Positions 39,237 to 48,380 of a stretch of DNA of 64,000 bases are shown here, one piece after another. Each line of letters opens with the position of its first letter. Position 1 is the stretch's first letter. A program made the translations under genes and the position numbers. Where the stretch lies: IMG/VR virus record IMGVR_UViG_3300033142_001600, positions 1 to 64,000 of that record. One strand, written 5' to 3'. This DNA is from a virus. The notes under the pieces were generated by a model, which was given only the letters and a program-made list of their open reading frames with translations, searched no databases and was not told the DNA's origin.

Positions 39237-41147
39237 TTAAATTCCTTTATATTGTTGTCTGTTTGGAAAATCATGTTCCCTTCTTTCTTGTGCGGAGTTA
39301 GATAGGTCTACCAAAAAGCCAACTACACGACTATACGTATTTGTTATAGGTGCTCCGCAAGTAGGGCATATTGTGTTATTACCGACACTCATATGTTTAT
39401 TTTCACATAAATTCAAGACGTAATTTAAAGCAAAATAAATTACTTTTTGTTTAGCACATGCTTTTATGATATTTATTATTTTTTGGGTGTCTTCTATCTT
39501 AGAATCTAAATTTACATGGAGAATACTTCCTCCTGACATTTTACTGTCCAAAGCTCCACTTATTCTAATCCTGTCTAGTACATCTGCTTTAGTTGTTAAG
39601 GGCACCCACTGATTCGCGTAAAAAGGAACGCCAATATCATATCCTAGGAGTTTGTCCTTTTTAGCCAATTTTATAGAGGCGTTTTCACTAGGAACTTGCT
39701 CACAGTTGAAAGCTGTTTGGTATTGTTTTTGTAGTTTGTCATTTGTTAAATTTATTGTATCAATTGTTTCTTTTGCTAATTCGAGTCCGTTATCTTTTGT
39801 TATGTCTTCTCCAAGAATTTGTATTGCTTCGTATAAACCATTTATACCTACAGTGTTATACTGGTTGTCTAAATTCATATATCCTAAAGTATATAAAGGT
39901 TGTGTTCCAAGTTTAATGCGTTTTTTGATAATGCTTCTTTTACTGTGGTTTATTTTACCTGCTATTTTTGTGTATTCTTTTATGTTTTCTAAAAATACTT
40001 CTTTTGTTTTAGATGTTAAAGCGAGCCGGGGCAAATTTATTGTTACAACACCGATACTTCCTATTTGAACTTTCGAGCCGACTCCAAAATTGTTCATATA
40101 AGGACTTTCTGTATCACTGCGTAGTCTACAACAGCTTGAGATCATTGTACTTTTTCCGCAAAAGAAGTTAATGAATCCAAATTCTTTGTTTTGTTCAGCC
40201 ACCATTTTTACAAAAGCTTCATCATTTACGTTGTTATCTTTATCTAACGAGATACAGGCTGTTGTGACGGGAAAGGTTATTTTTCCTCTGCTCATCTCAA
40301 TATTCATAACTTCTAAGAATATTTTTTGAACTTTTTTAATCGTTTCTCTTTTTGGTATTACTTGTCCTAATTCCTCGTCTGGAAATTTATAATCTTCGAT
40401 TAAATTATCTAAAAAAACATCATCATAAACAGATACATTTGTGAAAGGAGATTGGTTGCTTCTGAAGTTTTGATTGATAGTATAAATAAAAGATGCAATG
40501 TTTTCAGATACATAAATCCATATGTCTTTTTCTGATTTAAATTTAAAATGGCAGTCTTCCCCAGTTTTTAAAATTTTATCTACATAATAAGACATAGCTA
40601 AAAATAGATCACTGATGCCGCAAGCTCCCAAAATTGAATTGGAAACAATTACAATACATTGTTCCATTTGACTTTTGAAAGAATACAAGCTTTTTGGTGG
40701 AATGCAATTTATATTTTTTAACATTTTTAATCCCATTAGGGCTACATTCATCGCGCTCATGTTCCAACAATAACTCATTTGGCAATTCCATGCATCATGA
40801 ATATAAATATCTCCTTTAATTTGCATGGTTAGTAGTTTACTTGCTTCTTCTGTGTTATATAATTGCCTAAGTTTTTTCCACAATATAAAATAACTATTAA
40901 GTTTAAAAAAAGACTTCGGCATTTCATGCATGTATGTGATAGCATCCATCTGTGAAATGTTAGCATTTGAGTCAATACTTACATCAGCGGTGGTAGTTCT
41001 ATTATTATAAAATTGTTTTGAAAATGTGTTAATATCTAATTGCTTTTTACCAATACCATCCAATTCAAAAAGTTCTTCACCATATTGATCTTTGAGTGAA
41101 TCCATTAAATCAGAAAATTCTTTATCATATGAAAATGAAATATCCAT
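39237..41147 (-). CDS. nrdD: Anaerobic ribonucleoside-triphosphate reductase
   Basis: 636 residues. The C-terminal end has CENKHMSVGNNTICPTCGAP, a four-cysteine zinc site, and SRVVGF with the glycyl-radical Gly610. The central barrel carries typical segments such as HIHDAWNCQMSYCWNM-like text (YIHDAWNCQMSYCWNM at about 112) and the NLPRLAL strand. It reduces ribonucleotides to deoxyribonucleotides without oxygen. It lacks a clear N-terminal ATP cone, so it is shorter than cellular enzymes. Preceded by a minus-strand sigma-54-type promoter at 41211-41226. Confidence 0.95.
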   Translation of the reverse strand: MDISFSYDKEFSDLMDSLKDQYGEELFELDGIGKKQLDINTFSKQFYNNRTTTADVSIDSNANISQMDAITYMHEMPKSFFKLNSYFILWKKLRQLYNTEEASKLLTMQIKGDIYIHDAWNCQMSYCWNMSAMNVALMGLKMLKNINCIPPKSLYSFKSQMEQCIVIVSNSILGACGISDLFLAMSYYVDKILKTGEDCHFKFKSEKDIWIYVSENIASFIYTINQNFRSNQSPFTNVSVYDDVFLDNLIEDYKFPDEELGQVIPKRETIKKVQKIFLEVMNIEMSRGKITFPVTTACISLDKDNNVNDEAFVKMVAEQNKEFGFINFFCGKSTMISSCCRLRSDTESPYMNNFGVGSKVQIGSIGVVTINLPRLALTSKTKEVFLENIKEYTKIAGKINHSKRSIIKKRIKLGTQPLYTLGYMNLDNQYNTVGINGLYEAIQILGEDITKDNGLELAKETIDTINLTNDKLQKQYQTAFNCEQVPSENASIKLAKKDKLLGYDIGVPFYANQWVPLTTKADVLDRIRISGALDSKMSGGSILHVNLDSKIEDTQKIINIIKACAKQKVIYFALNYVLNLCENKHMSVGNNTICPTCGAPITNTYSRVVGFLVDLSNSAQERREHDFPNRQQYKGI

Positions 41148-41210
41148 TAAAAGGTGCTCCTATTTTATTGTGTAGTTGTGTTCGATTTGCGTGTCGATAC
41201 CATTAATGTA

Positions 41211-41226
41211 TGCACATTCTGTGCCA
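41211..41226 (-). promoter_or_regulatory. Sigma-54-type promoter for nrdD
   Basis: On the minus strand TGGCAC-AGAAT-GTGCA, with a perfect -24 element, GG-to-GC spacing of twelve, and one change in the -12 element. It lies 64 bp before the nrdD start codon. Confidence 0.65.
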
Positions 41227-41259
41227 TAATTGTAATAATCTCAATACTCTATAGTTGGC

Positions 41260-41300
41260 TACTGTGGCAGGTTTGAGTAAATAAACCCCTGCTGCTAGTA
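41260..41300. other. Hairpin in the divergent nrdD / virion-gene gap
   Basis: TACT and GGCAGG-TTT pair with AAA-CCCCTGC and AGTA around a loop of about eight bases. Rest of the 300-bp gap (41161-41456) is AT-rich, with one CAAATCTCAAT word also seen near the left edge, and no gene. May separate divergent transcription. Confidence 0.45.
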
Positions 41301-41456
41301 TAGTAAAAGTGGGTTAATTCTTAGCTAACAAATACGTCAAATCTCAATTTTATTTTTAAAAAATAAATAAATTTTTTACTATATAAATTGGTAATATCAA
41401 TAATCTTATTGACATGTTAGTATAGTGCTATGTGCTTTAATAGGGGGATTTAGGTC

Positions 41457-42023
41457 ATGATGCTTTCTGTAAATGAAATGGTTAAAGTAGATGAATCTGT
41501 AATAAAAAAATATCATAAAAAAATGATAAATAACTTAAGTAAAAGAGGTTGGGCTCTTTATCAAGCATCTTCTGCTACTGTTACAAACATAGATGAGCTT
41601 GAAATAATAGTCTCTAACGGGTCTGAAAAAGAAAGCTTGACTAATGACACGCTTTATCAAATATTGCCTTTTGTAGAAGAAGACAATAATTGGGACAAAG
41701 TAAGAAAAACAATGGAAGAATGTATCATTACAAGAAGATACCCTTTTTTTGTAGATATATCTCCAGACGAAATAGACGAGAAAGGGAATGAATCATTAAA
41801 GGTAAAGAATGTATACCTTATCGACAGTATTTATTTTGATGAAAAAGAAAATATGTTCGTATTAGTTCCTGACTACGATTTAATGTTTTTTTTAGGTATT
41901 AAATCAGAAAAACAAGGAGATATTCTTTTAAGTATTCCTTCTGCTGCCGAAAAAGTATTACGACAAATGACCAAAGCAAAAAGAGAAGATAAAAGTAAGT
42001 ATGTAGAGGATTTAATTATTTAA
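41457..42023 (+). CDS. Protein of unknown function upstream of virion genes
   Basis: 188 residues, starting at either of two consecutive ATG codons. Alpha/beta composition, acidic. Contains VKNVYLIDSIYFDEKENMFVLVPDYDLM, likely a beta sheet. No family recognised. It may belong to the virion genes that follow, from which it is separated by a leftward endonuclease. Confidence 0.55.
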   Translation: MMLSVNEMVKVDESVIKKYHKKMINNLSKRGWALYQASSATVTNIDELEIIVSNGSEKESLTNDTLYQILPFVEEDNNWDKVRKTMEECIITRRYPFFVDISPDEIDEKGNESLKVKNVYLIDSIYFDEKENMFVLVPDYDLMFFLGIKSEKQGDILLSIPSAAEKVLRQMTKAKREDKSKYVEDLII

Positions 42024-42055
42024 GGCGAAAATCCACGGGCACTGTTCGTTTATGT

Positions 42056-43033
42056 TTATTGTGTAATCCATAAAGGCCTGCTCTGATTTCTTATCAACGT
42101 TAGTTTTAAATTTGGCGCTGTAGAAAGATTATATATTATAGTTTCTATTCTGCTTTTGGTTATTGGTGTGTTTTTAATAAACTGAAGAAATCTAGTTTCA
42201 AAAAAAGGAGTCCCTTCAGAAGTAATAGGATCATATTGTATTCGTCTCATAGGGTCTCTATGTATTGCTGTAGTATTGAAATAAAAACCTAATTTAATAA
42301 GTAATTCATGTATGTTATCTACTAATTTTTCACTTGGTGTTGTTATTACTACTTGGGCCTTTGATTTAAGTTTGTAGTCTTTTGTTATTTTAGCATCGCT
42401 TGACATGGAGGAGTTTAATATAGTCGATAATAAATAACGAATAAAATATTTATCCAACTTAAGAAACTTTTCTGGGATATGTTTATTTCTTCCCAAACCA
42501 AACTGTAATAAAAAATCATATAAAACTTTATCATAACTAATAAGAGATAAACCCCTGTTATTTATACTTAAAAAGTTTTTTATATTTAACAAATCTAATG
42601 TTTTACTTATATCATTTAGTTTAGGTTTTTTATTTCTAAATATAATTGTGTTTTTTTGTTTAAGGATTCCACAGTCTACAAAGTATCCAATCACTTTAAG
42701 AATTAAACAAGTATCAAACATTACCCCTTCTTGTGTTATAGGGTTTAAGGTGTATCCAGAGTAGTCGTATTGGGGTGTTGTTAAATTTTTTATATTTTTA
42801 ATATTTTTTATTTTTTGTAATCTATGTGCTTTTGTTAAAAGTAAAGTATCAGGAAGTAAGAAAGATTTATTTAGTGTATAAGTGTCCCCATAATATCGTT
42901 GTTTTTTTATGTTAGTAATCGTGGATAGTTTTAGATTACTTTTTTCCAGCCCGAAAATTTTTTGTCCAACGGTTAGTTTTTGGACAGTATTCCACCCAGT
43001 GTTTGTTAGTAAGTATGTGTGTTTTGGAAGCAT
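42056..43033 (-). CDS. Intein-like Hint/LAGLIDADG-type homing endonuclease
   Basis: 325 residues. It begins THTYLLTNTGWNTVQKLTVGQKIFGLE, as inside a Hint (intein) domain after the splice cysteine, which itself is missing. Middle segments VIGYFVDCG and FIRYLLSTILNSSMS look like the two LAGLIDADG helices, with degenerate acids. The C-terminal half continues as an intein-type endonuclease. It stands alone, antisense to its neighbours, with no extein. It may be a remnant intein or a mobile endonuclease derived from one. Confidence 0.6.
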   Translation of the reverse strand: MLPKHTYLLTNTGWNTVQKLTVGQKIFGLEKSNLKLSTITNIKKQRYYGDTYTLNKSFLLPDTLLLTKAHRLQKIKNIKNIKNLTTPQYDYSGYTLNPITQEGVMFDTCLILKVIGYFVDCGILKQKNTIIFRNKKPKLNDISKTLDLLNIKNFLSINNRGLSLISYDKVLYDFLLQFGLGRNKHIPEKFLKLDKYFIRYLLSTILNSSMSSDAKITKDYKLKSKAQVVITTPSEKLVDNIHELLIKLGFYFNTTAIHRDPMRRIQYDPITSEGTPFFETRFLQFIKNTPITKSRIETIIYNLSTAPNLKLTLIRNQSRPLWITQ

Positions 43034-43090
43034 TTTTGTCTCTGTTTCTAATATAGAAAGTTTAAACTTATTTACGGACGGAAAAATTTT

Positions 43091-43612
43091 ATGCCAACAT
43101 CTTCTGGAGTAATAGATATACCATTAAACGTAGAAACAAATGTTTTAGATATATATTATGATAGTTGTTATATTTTAGTTTGTACAAACTCTGGTGTTGA
43201 GTGTTTAAACAGTAGAACGCTTGAATCTATATGGTATTTTGATTCTACAATTGTTCAATCGACTTGTTCTAATCAGGAAATAGTGTGTTTTGGTACGATG
43301 TGTAGTGGCGTTTATTATGATGATTTTCCAAGAGCTATAGAAAATCTTGGAAATTTTTTGGCGGGCTGTAAAAAAGTAGACAGTTTAACATCCAGCGGTA
43401 TTGTAGATATATGTACAACATCTAATGGGTTTTTTGTTGGTGGTGAAAACGGTGTAGATATTCTAACAACAAGTAGTGGATTAGACTTAGAAGTAACCTG
43501 TCAATTAACTTGCTCAGGTGTTAGTAGTGTAGCGTATTCTGTAGATACTGGAATTTATTATTGGTCTACGGCAAATACGGCGTATTGTGCAGATACGTGT
43601 GTACAAATATAA
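43091..43612 (+). CDS. Virion-associated beta-rich protein
   Basis: 173 residues. Repeating short strands with TSSGIVDI, GVEC, GVYY and GVDIL steps suggest a beta-propeller-like or beta-helical surface protein. Many SSG/TSSG turns are shared with the next gene. Probably tail or capsid decoration. Not recognised. Confidence 0.6.
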   Translation: MPTSSGVIDIPLNVETNVLDIYYDSCYILVCTNSGVECLNSRTLESIWYFDSTIVQSTCSNQEIVCFGTMCSGVYYDDFPRAIENLGNFLAGCKKVDSLTSSGIVDICTTSNGFFVGGENGVDILTTSSGLDLEVTCQLTCSGVSSVAYSVDTGIYYWSTANTAYCADTCVQI

Positions 43613-43624
43613 AGGATAGAAAAT

Positions 43625-44932
43625 ATGACTTGGTTATCTGGTTGGAAAAAAAGAATAAAAATAACAGTAGATCATACTAAAATAGATGGTGACTTGTCTA
43701 ATTTCCCTGTGTTATTAAAGGTAACTTCTTCTGGTGTATTTACAGAACTTGGTGCTAATAGTAAAAAAATCGCTGTTACAGCTTCTAGTGGAGTTACACA
43801 AAATTATGTAGAGATTGAAAACTGGGATAATGGAAATACTGTTGCTTGGTTATGGACAAAAGTACCAACAGTTGTTTCTGGCATTGATACAGATATTTAT
43901 TTATATTATGATAATAGTAAAGCCGATAACACAGATTACGTTGGTGACATAGGAAGTGCTTCCGCTAAAAATGTTTGGGATTCTAATTTTGTTGGCGTGT
44001 GGCATATGTGCCAAGATCCGTCAGGTGGTGCTAGTTGTATAAAAGACTCAACGTCTAACGTTCATCACGGAACTCCTAATGGCTCAATGACATCCGGGGA
44101 TTTAGTTGATGGAAAAATTGGAAAAGCTTTAAATTTTGATGGTAATGATGATCGAATAGAGATTACAGATCATAATGATTTTGATTTTACCACCTCTTTT
44201 ACTGGTGAAGTAATTGCTAAAATATTAACGGATTATAATTCTGGTTGGCACGTTTTATTTGCAAAAGGTGCAGATTCTGGAAATTTACGGTTATGGCAAA
44301 TAGAGATTGTTATTGATGGAACAAAAGTTGCTAAAGGCGCCATACGTAAAAGTTCTTCAGATGATGTAGCTTTAGTAGGTGATAATTTTGCTTGGTCTGT
44401 AGATACTCAATATAATTTTATAATAACTTATGATAAATCTGCTACGGAACTAAAATTATATAAAGATGGGGTTCAGTTTGGTTCCACTCTTTCTCATGAT
44501 GAAGATATGGTTATTTCTGCATTGCCGATCAATATTGGTTGCGGTTGGTATGCAGGCTCAAATGTGGATTTTATAAATGCTGTAATAGACGGTGTTCGAT
44601 TTTCAAACACGGCCCGTTCTGCCCCATGGATCAAAGCAACTTATTATTCAAATTGGGATACTCTATTGACGTATGGTAATGAAGAGATTCGTACATATTA
44701 TTTCTCAGGATATGTTCTTGAACAAAATAATCCAATAAGTAGAAAATTATATTTACATGACAGAGCTACTGGTGATTTAATTGGTACAACAACATCTAGT
44801 GGTGACGGTTATTATTACATGGAGACCGCTTCTTCTGGTTCTCATTATATAGTATGTTTAGATGATGTGGCTGGTATAGAGTATAATGATATGATTATAG
44901 GTCCTGCTCTTCCTACTACAATGTCTGGATAG
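43625..44932 (+). CDS. DUF2341 plus LamG-domain adhesin
   Basis: 435 residues. Residues 1-110 are DUF2341 (WKKRIKITVDHTKID, LYYDN). Residues 120-330 are a LamG/concanavalin-like jelly roll (GVWHMCQDPSGG, FDGNDDRIEI, YYSNWDTLLTYG). The last 100 form a further beta domain. Such proteins bind carbohydrate and occur in phage tails. Follows the previous gene by 12 bases. Likely a receptor-binding or decoration protein. Confidence 0.8.
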   Translation: MTWLSGWKKRIKITVDHTKIDGDLSNFPVLLKVTSSGVFTELGANSKKIAVTASSGVTQNYVEIENWDNGNTVAWLWTKVPTVVSGIDTDIYLYYDNSKADNTDYVGDIGSASAKNVWDSNFVGVWHMCQDPSGGASCIKDSTSNVHHGTPNGSMTSGDLVDGKIGKALNFDGNDDRIEITDHNDFDFTTSFTGEVIAKILTDYNSGWHVLFAKGADSGNLRLWQIEIVIDGTKVAKGAIRKSSSDDVALVGDNFAWSVDTQYNFIITYDKSATELKLYKDGVQFGSTLSHDEDMVISALPINIGCGWYAGSNVDFINAVIDGVRFSNTARSAPWIKATYYSNWDTLLTYGNEEIRTYYFSGYVLEQNNPISRKLYLHDRATGDLIGTTTSSGDGYYYMETASSGSHYIVCLDDVAGIEYNDMIIGPALPTTMSG

Positions 44933-44944
44933 TGGCGTATACTT

Positions 44945-45328
44945 ATGTATAATTTTAATTTTGGAACAAGTAGACATACTAATTTTAATTTTAATTTCGG
45001 CGCTACTGGAATAAAACAATTAGTTATAAAATCTACAGCTACACCAGGTTATGTTATAAACAGTATAAATGTAGAAAATTTAGAAGGAGAAGATGTTTTA
45101 TATGTTAATACTGTTAGCGGTATACTAAGAATATTTTCGTCTTCTTGTAGCGGTATAATAGACGATAGAAATATAGTAAGTTCAGCATATGAATCTGGAA
45201 GTTGTGGTGAAGAAAAAATTTTTGCGGGCTATGATACTAGTTTAATTGAAATAAATGTAGCAAGCGGAACAGAAGAGTCTTTTGAAGTTGTTAACAATAT
45301 ATCTAAAGTTTTATATTACATTTGGTAA
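44945..45328 (+). CDS. Virion-associated protein of unknown function
   Basis: 127 residues. Opens with a FNFGTSRHTNFNFNFG repeat and continues as strands. Co-directional with the LamG protein and probably part of the same structure. No family recognised. Confidence 0.55.
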   Translation: MYNFNFGTSRHTNFNFNFGATGIKQLVIKSTATPGYVINSINVENLEGEDVLYVNTVSGILRIFSSSCSGIIDDRNIVSSAYESGSCGEEKIFAGYDTSLIEINVASGTEESFEVVNNISKVLYYIW

Positions 45329-45368
45329 AAATAATCTTGGTGATTTATTATAGAAAGGAAATATTATT

Positions 45369-45617
45369 ATGAATAGTACAGAACATATATTATTAACAAA
45401 GATAAGTGAAGATTTACAAGATCTTAATGTAAGATATGAACACCGTATTACATTATTGGAATCAATGAAAGAAAAACAACAAGAACAAGTAGATGACTGT
45501 ATGAGTAAAAAAGAATGTGATACTTTTACAAGTAACATAAAAAAGGCAATTGGTTTTCTTTATGCATGTTTGTTGAGTTTTGGAGGTGCTATTATATATA
45601 GTATATTTAGAAACTAG
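45369..45617 (+). CDS. Small coiled-coil protein with C-terminal membrane helix
   Basis: 82 residues. Residues 1-55 are a coiled coil, residues 60-78 one membrane helix, then RN. This layout is that of XhlA-like holin-associated proteins, so a role in lysis is possible. AAAGGA precedes the start. A terminator follows. Confidence 0.6.
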   Translation: MNSTEHILLTKISEDLQDLNVRYEHRITLLESMKEKQQEQVDDCMSKKECDTFTSNIKKAIGFLYACLLSFGGAIIYSIFRN

Positions 45618-45650
45618 CATGGTTTTTGCATAATATAAAAATACATTATA

Positions 45651-45681
45651 GGTAAACCATAGCTGCAGGGTTTACCTTTTT
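45651..45681 (+). terminator. Intrinsic terminator
   Basis: GGTAAACC (45651-45658) pairs perfectly with GGTTTACC (45669-45676), followed by five T. Ends the adhesin/holin-like unit just before the thyX promoter. Confidence 0.9.
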
Positions 45682-45685
45682 GTTT

Positions 45686-45701
45686 TGGCATGGAAATTGC
45701 A
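45686..45701 (+). promoter_or_regulatory. Sigma-54-type promoter of thyX
   Basis: TGGCAT-GGAAA-TTGCA directly after an intrinsic terminator and 42 bp before the thyX start. Confidence 0.8.
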
Positions 45702-45742
45702 TATAGTTATTGTAGTATTTAAATAGTTTTTGGAGGACGATT

Positions 45743-46504
45743 ATGATAAATATAGTTAAGCCTAAAGTTCTTATTGAAGAGTTTGATGCAGAGTATATTA
45801 TAAGAAAAATAGAAAGAGCAGCAAGGACTTGTTATAAAACGGAAAAAAGTAAGGCACCTGTTGGGCAGTTATTAGATAAGCGTCTTTTGAAAACCCCTGA
45901 TAGGGCGGAATTTTGGAATACATATCGTGATGGTATTATAGATCCAAAACTTTTAAAAACGATATTAGCGAATGTTCATTCAAGTGTTTTAGAACATTGT
46001 ACGATTAGTATAAAGGTTATAACGAATCGTGCTTGTAGCCTCGAATGGGTAAGACATAGAATTGGTGTAGCTTATTCGCAAGAGAGCAGCCGTTTCTGTA
46101 ACTATAGTAAAAATAAATTTGATAATAAAGTAACAATGTTAAAACCATATTTTTATAAGAACGAAGAACAATATAAGATATGGAAAGAAAATGTAAAGTT
46201 ATCAGCGAAAGGTTATTTTGATTTGTTAAAAGTTGCTACTACAGAAGAGGCGCGAGAGTTATTACCTAATTCTACAAAGACTGAAATTACTATTACATAC
46301 AATATGGGAGCATGGCGCCATTTTCTGGATTTGCGCACATCACAAAAAGCACACCCGGAAATAAGAAGAATGGCTATGACGCTGTTATGTGAATTTTCTA
46401 CAAGGTTGCCTGTTTTATTTGATGATATTATGAGTAGATACACAAAAGATCCAGAATTTTTTCCCGGTATCGAGGACGTGATAGTGGAGTATATAACAAT
46501 ATAA
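45743..46504 (+). CDS. thyX: Flavin-dependent thymidylate synthase ThyX
   Basis: 253 residues. RHRIGVAYSQESSRF (104-118) is the ThyX motif RHRxxSxNExSxR with Ala-Tyr variation. SVLEHCTISI upstream and TYNMGAWRHFLDLRTSQKAHPEIR near the end are also conserved. The enzyme methylates dUMP to dTMP using FAD and methylene-tetrahydrofolate, so it supports DNA synthesis independently of ThyA. GGAGG lies upstream. It has its own promoter, and the sequence after it leads into a broken zinc-ribbon gene. Confidence 0.95.
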   Translation: MINIVKPKVLIEEFDAEYIIRKIERAARTCYKTEKSKAPVGQLLDKRLLKTPDRAEFWNTYRDGIIDPKLLKTILANVHSSVLEHCTISIKVITNRACSLEWVRHRIGVAYSQESSRFCNYSKNKFDNKVTMLKPYFYKNEEQYKIWKENVKLSAKGYFDLLKVATTEEARELLPNSTKTEITITYNMGAWRHFLDLRTSQKAHPEIRRMAMTLLCEFSTRLPVLFDDIMSRYTKDPEFFPGIEDVIVEYITI

Positions 46505-46505
46505 T

Positions 46506-46631
46506 ATGATAAGAAGATGTAAATTTTGTAATAGTTTGGTTTCCGTAAAAAGGCTATGAAGTGGGCGAATACGTTACCTCTGTAAGAGGTGTAAAAAAAT
46601 ATTAAAGGTTTCAGAAGTTGTTGAAAAATAA
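46506..46631 (+). pseudogene. Small zinc-ribbon gene interrupted by in-frame UGA
   Basis: The ATG at 46506 opens RRCKFCNSLVSVKRL, then TGA at 46557-46559, then SGRIRYLCKRCKKILKV in the same frame to TAA. The two halves together form a typical CxxC...CxxC ribbon in which a Trp is expected near the break. One base change (TGG to TGA) would explain it. Readthrough is possible but unproven. Confidence 0.55.
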
Positions 46632-46649
46632 AAAAAGTAGGTGAACAAA

Positions 46650-46868
46650 ATGTATAAGGAGAATGGTCGTTTAAACATAAGTGTGGCTGGCACTGTGTCT
46701 GATTTTACTGATGAAGGCACAGAAGCTTGTATAATTATAGATGGAGAAAAGGTTAGAATTAAACCTTCTTCTTCTAAGTTGTTGGCTAAAATTAAAAAAG
46801 GTTCGTATGTGAAACTTGAGTGTTATTTAGAGAACGGAAAACTATTTGCGTCCAGTAGGTCTGATTAA
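46650..46868 (+). CDS. Small OB-fold-like protein
   Basis: 72 residues from the ATG at 46650; the in-frame GTG at 46641 is part of the likely ribosome binding region. Strands NISVAGTVSDFTDEGTEACIIIDGEKV and GSYVKLECYLENGKL suggest a compact beta barrel that binds nucleic acid. Not assigned. Confidence 0.55.
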   Translation: MYKENGRLNISVAGTVSDFTDEGTEACIIIDGEKVRIKPSSSKLLAKIKKGSYVKLECYLENGKLFASSRSD

Positions 46869-47090
46869 ATGAATAAAATAGATAAAGATATTATTTCTGT
46901 TAGCTTATCAGAAAGAGATGAAAATTTATATGATGTAGTTATATATTTTAATTTGGTTAAGCACATGGCTGTTTATAGTCCGATTGTAGGTATTATGTAT
47001 AGTTCTTTGCCACAGAACACAAAAGAAGATCAAGAGGTATTATTTAGAGTATCTAATGAAATAAAAAAAGTTTTAAATAAGGGTATATAA
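46869..47090 (+). CDS. Small protein of unknown function
   Basis: 73 residues, alpha/beta, starting at the base after the previous stop codon. No family recognised. Confidence 0.55.
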   Translation: MNKIDKDIISVSLSERDENLYDVVIYFNLVKHMAVYSPIVGIMYSSLPQNTKEDQEVLFRVSNEIKKVLNKGI

Positions 47091-47099
47091 TATAAGATA

Positions 47100-48362
47100 A
47101 TGTCAAAAAGAAAAACGGAAGAAGACTATTACGAGTTAGCAGAAGGTCGTGGGTTTAAATGGCTTGGTGATGTGTTGCCTAAAAATACAGATATACCAAC
47201 CGAATGGGTGTGTAGTAATACGCATAAATGGCTAGCGTCATATCATAATATACGCAATGGCAGTGGGTGTCCATATTGTGCCGGTCTTGTTAAAAAAGTA
47301 GAAAAAGATTATTATAATTTAGCAAATAAATTTGGTTTTATTTGGATTGGTGAAAAACTGCCTAAAAATGTTATGACTAAAACTTGGTGGGAATGTAAGA
47401 AGGGGCATGAGTGGAAAGCTACATATAGTGGAATACAGCGAGGGGGCGGGTGTCCTTATTGTTCTAAAAAAATAAGGAAAACAAGAAATGATTATCACAT
47501 CTTAGCTAATAAAAACAATTTTAGGTGGTTAGGTAAAAGTTTGCCTAAAAATGTTAAAACTAAAACACTATGGGAAGATTTGTCAGATGGGAGATTATTC
47601 AGATTATCTTATAGTAGTATCTTGGGAAGTAGTGGAAAACCATATTGTTCTAAAAGGCTTATAAAAAATACCAGTGATTATCATAAGTTAGCCGAGTTTC
47701 GTAAATTTAAATGGGTTGGTAAAGATTTACCGAAAAATGCTATGACTAAGACTTTGTGGGAATGCGAAAGGGGACATAAATGGTTGGCAAAATATAATGA
47801 TATATTTTGTAACGGTAGTGGTTGTCCTTATTGTGCTAAATGCGCAAAAAAAGTTGAGATAGATTATTATAGTTTGGCAAACAAATATAACTTTGTATGG
47901 ATAGGTGAAAAGTTACCAAAAAATACGAATATAAAAACAAAATGGCTGTGTTTAAAGTGTGGGCATATTCGTGAAGTAACATATAGTAGTATTCAACAAG
48001 GTAAGGGTTGCCCATACTGTAAGAATATGATTAATGGCGTGTTAGTATCAAAGCCGCAAATAAAACTAAATGATTTACTTTGTGGAAGTTTGAACTACCC
48101 AGAAGGGAGATACCATATTGATGTTGCTATAATGCGAGAAAGTCAAAAAATAGCAGTGGAGTATGATTGCTGGTATTGGCATAATGGAAATGAAGAACGT
48201 GATGTTAAGAGAGATAGACTTTTGATATTTCATGGATGGAAAGTATTACGCGTAAAGTCAGGAAGATTGTTGCCAACACGAAAACAACTAAAGACAGCTA
48301 TTAATTATTTGTTGAAAACTAATAACAAGATTTATAATCTATATTTGGAAGATTGGAAGTAA
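47100..48362 (+). CDS. Homing endonuclease with five zinc-ribbon repeats and Vsr-like nuclease end
   Basis: 420 residues. Five repeats of about 58 residues read YYxLAxxxxFxWxGxxLPKN, then TxWxC, GHxWxA and GCPYC, the DUF4379-like zinc-ribbon type. One copy is degenerate (GSSGKPYC, lacking the first pair). The C-terminal 100 residues (YHIDVAIMRESQKIAVEYDCWYWH, GWKVLRVKSG) are a Vsr/very-short-patch-like nuclease. DNA recognition is likely by the repeats. Located between small genes and clpP. Confidence 0.75.
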   Translation: MSKRKTEEDYYELAEGRGFKWLGDVLPKNTDIPTEWVCSNTHKWLASYHNIRNGSGCPYCAGLVKKVEKDYYNLANKFGFIWIGEKLPKNVMTKTWWECKKGHEWKATYSGIQRGGGCPYCSKKIRKTRNDYHILANKNNFRWLGKSLPKNVKTKTLWEDLSDGRLFRLSYSSILGSSGKPYCSKRLIKNTSDYHKLAEFRKFKWVGKDLPKNAMTKTLWECERGHKWLAKYNDIFCNGSGCPYCAKCAKKVEIDYYSLANKYNFVWIGEKLPKNTNIKTKWLCLKCGHIREVTYSSIQQGKGCPYCKNMINGVLVSKPQIKLNDLLCGSLNYPEGRYHIDVAIMRESQKIAVEYDCWYWHNGNEERDVKRDRLLIFHGWKVLRVKSGRLLPTRKQLKTAINYLLKTNNKIYNLYLEDWK

Positions 48363-48364
48363 AT

Positions 48365-48380
48365 TGGCATATTTTTTGCG
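48365..48380 (+). promoter_or_regulatory. Sigma-54-type promoter of clpP
   Basis: TGGCAT-ATTTT-TTGCG, two bases after the endonuclease stop codon and 47 bp before the clpP start. Confidence 0.7.

Noticed and set aside
45619-45632. CATGGTTTTTGCAT after the holin-like gene
   Set aside because: GG and GC are only about seven bases apart, and the real promoter lies at 45686 after a terminator.
3246-46631. Use of UGA as a Trp codon throughout the genome
   Set aside because: Several genes (for example those ending at 12435, 26441 and 35489) use UGA as a stop overlapping the next start, and large genes use TGG for Trp with no internal UGA.
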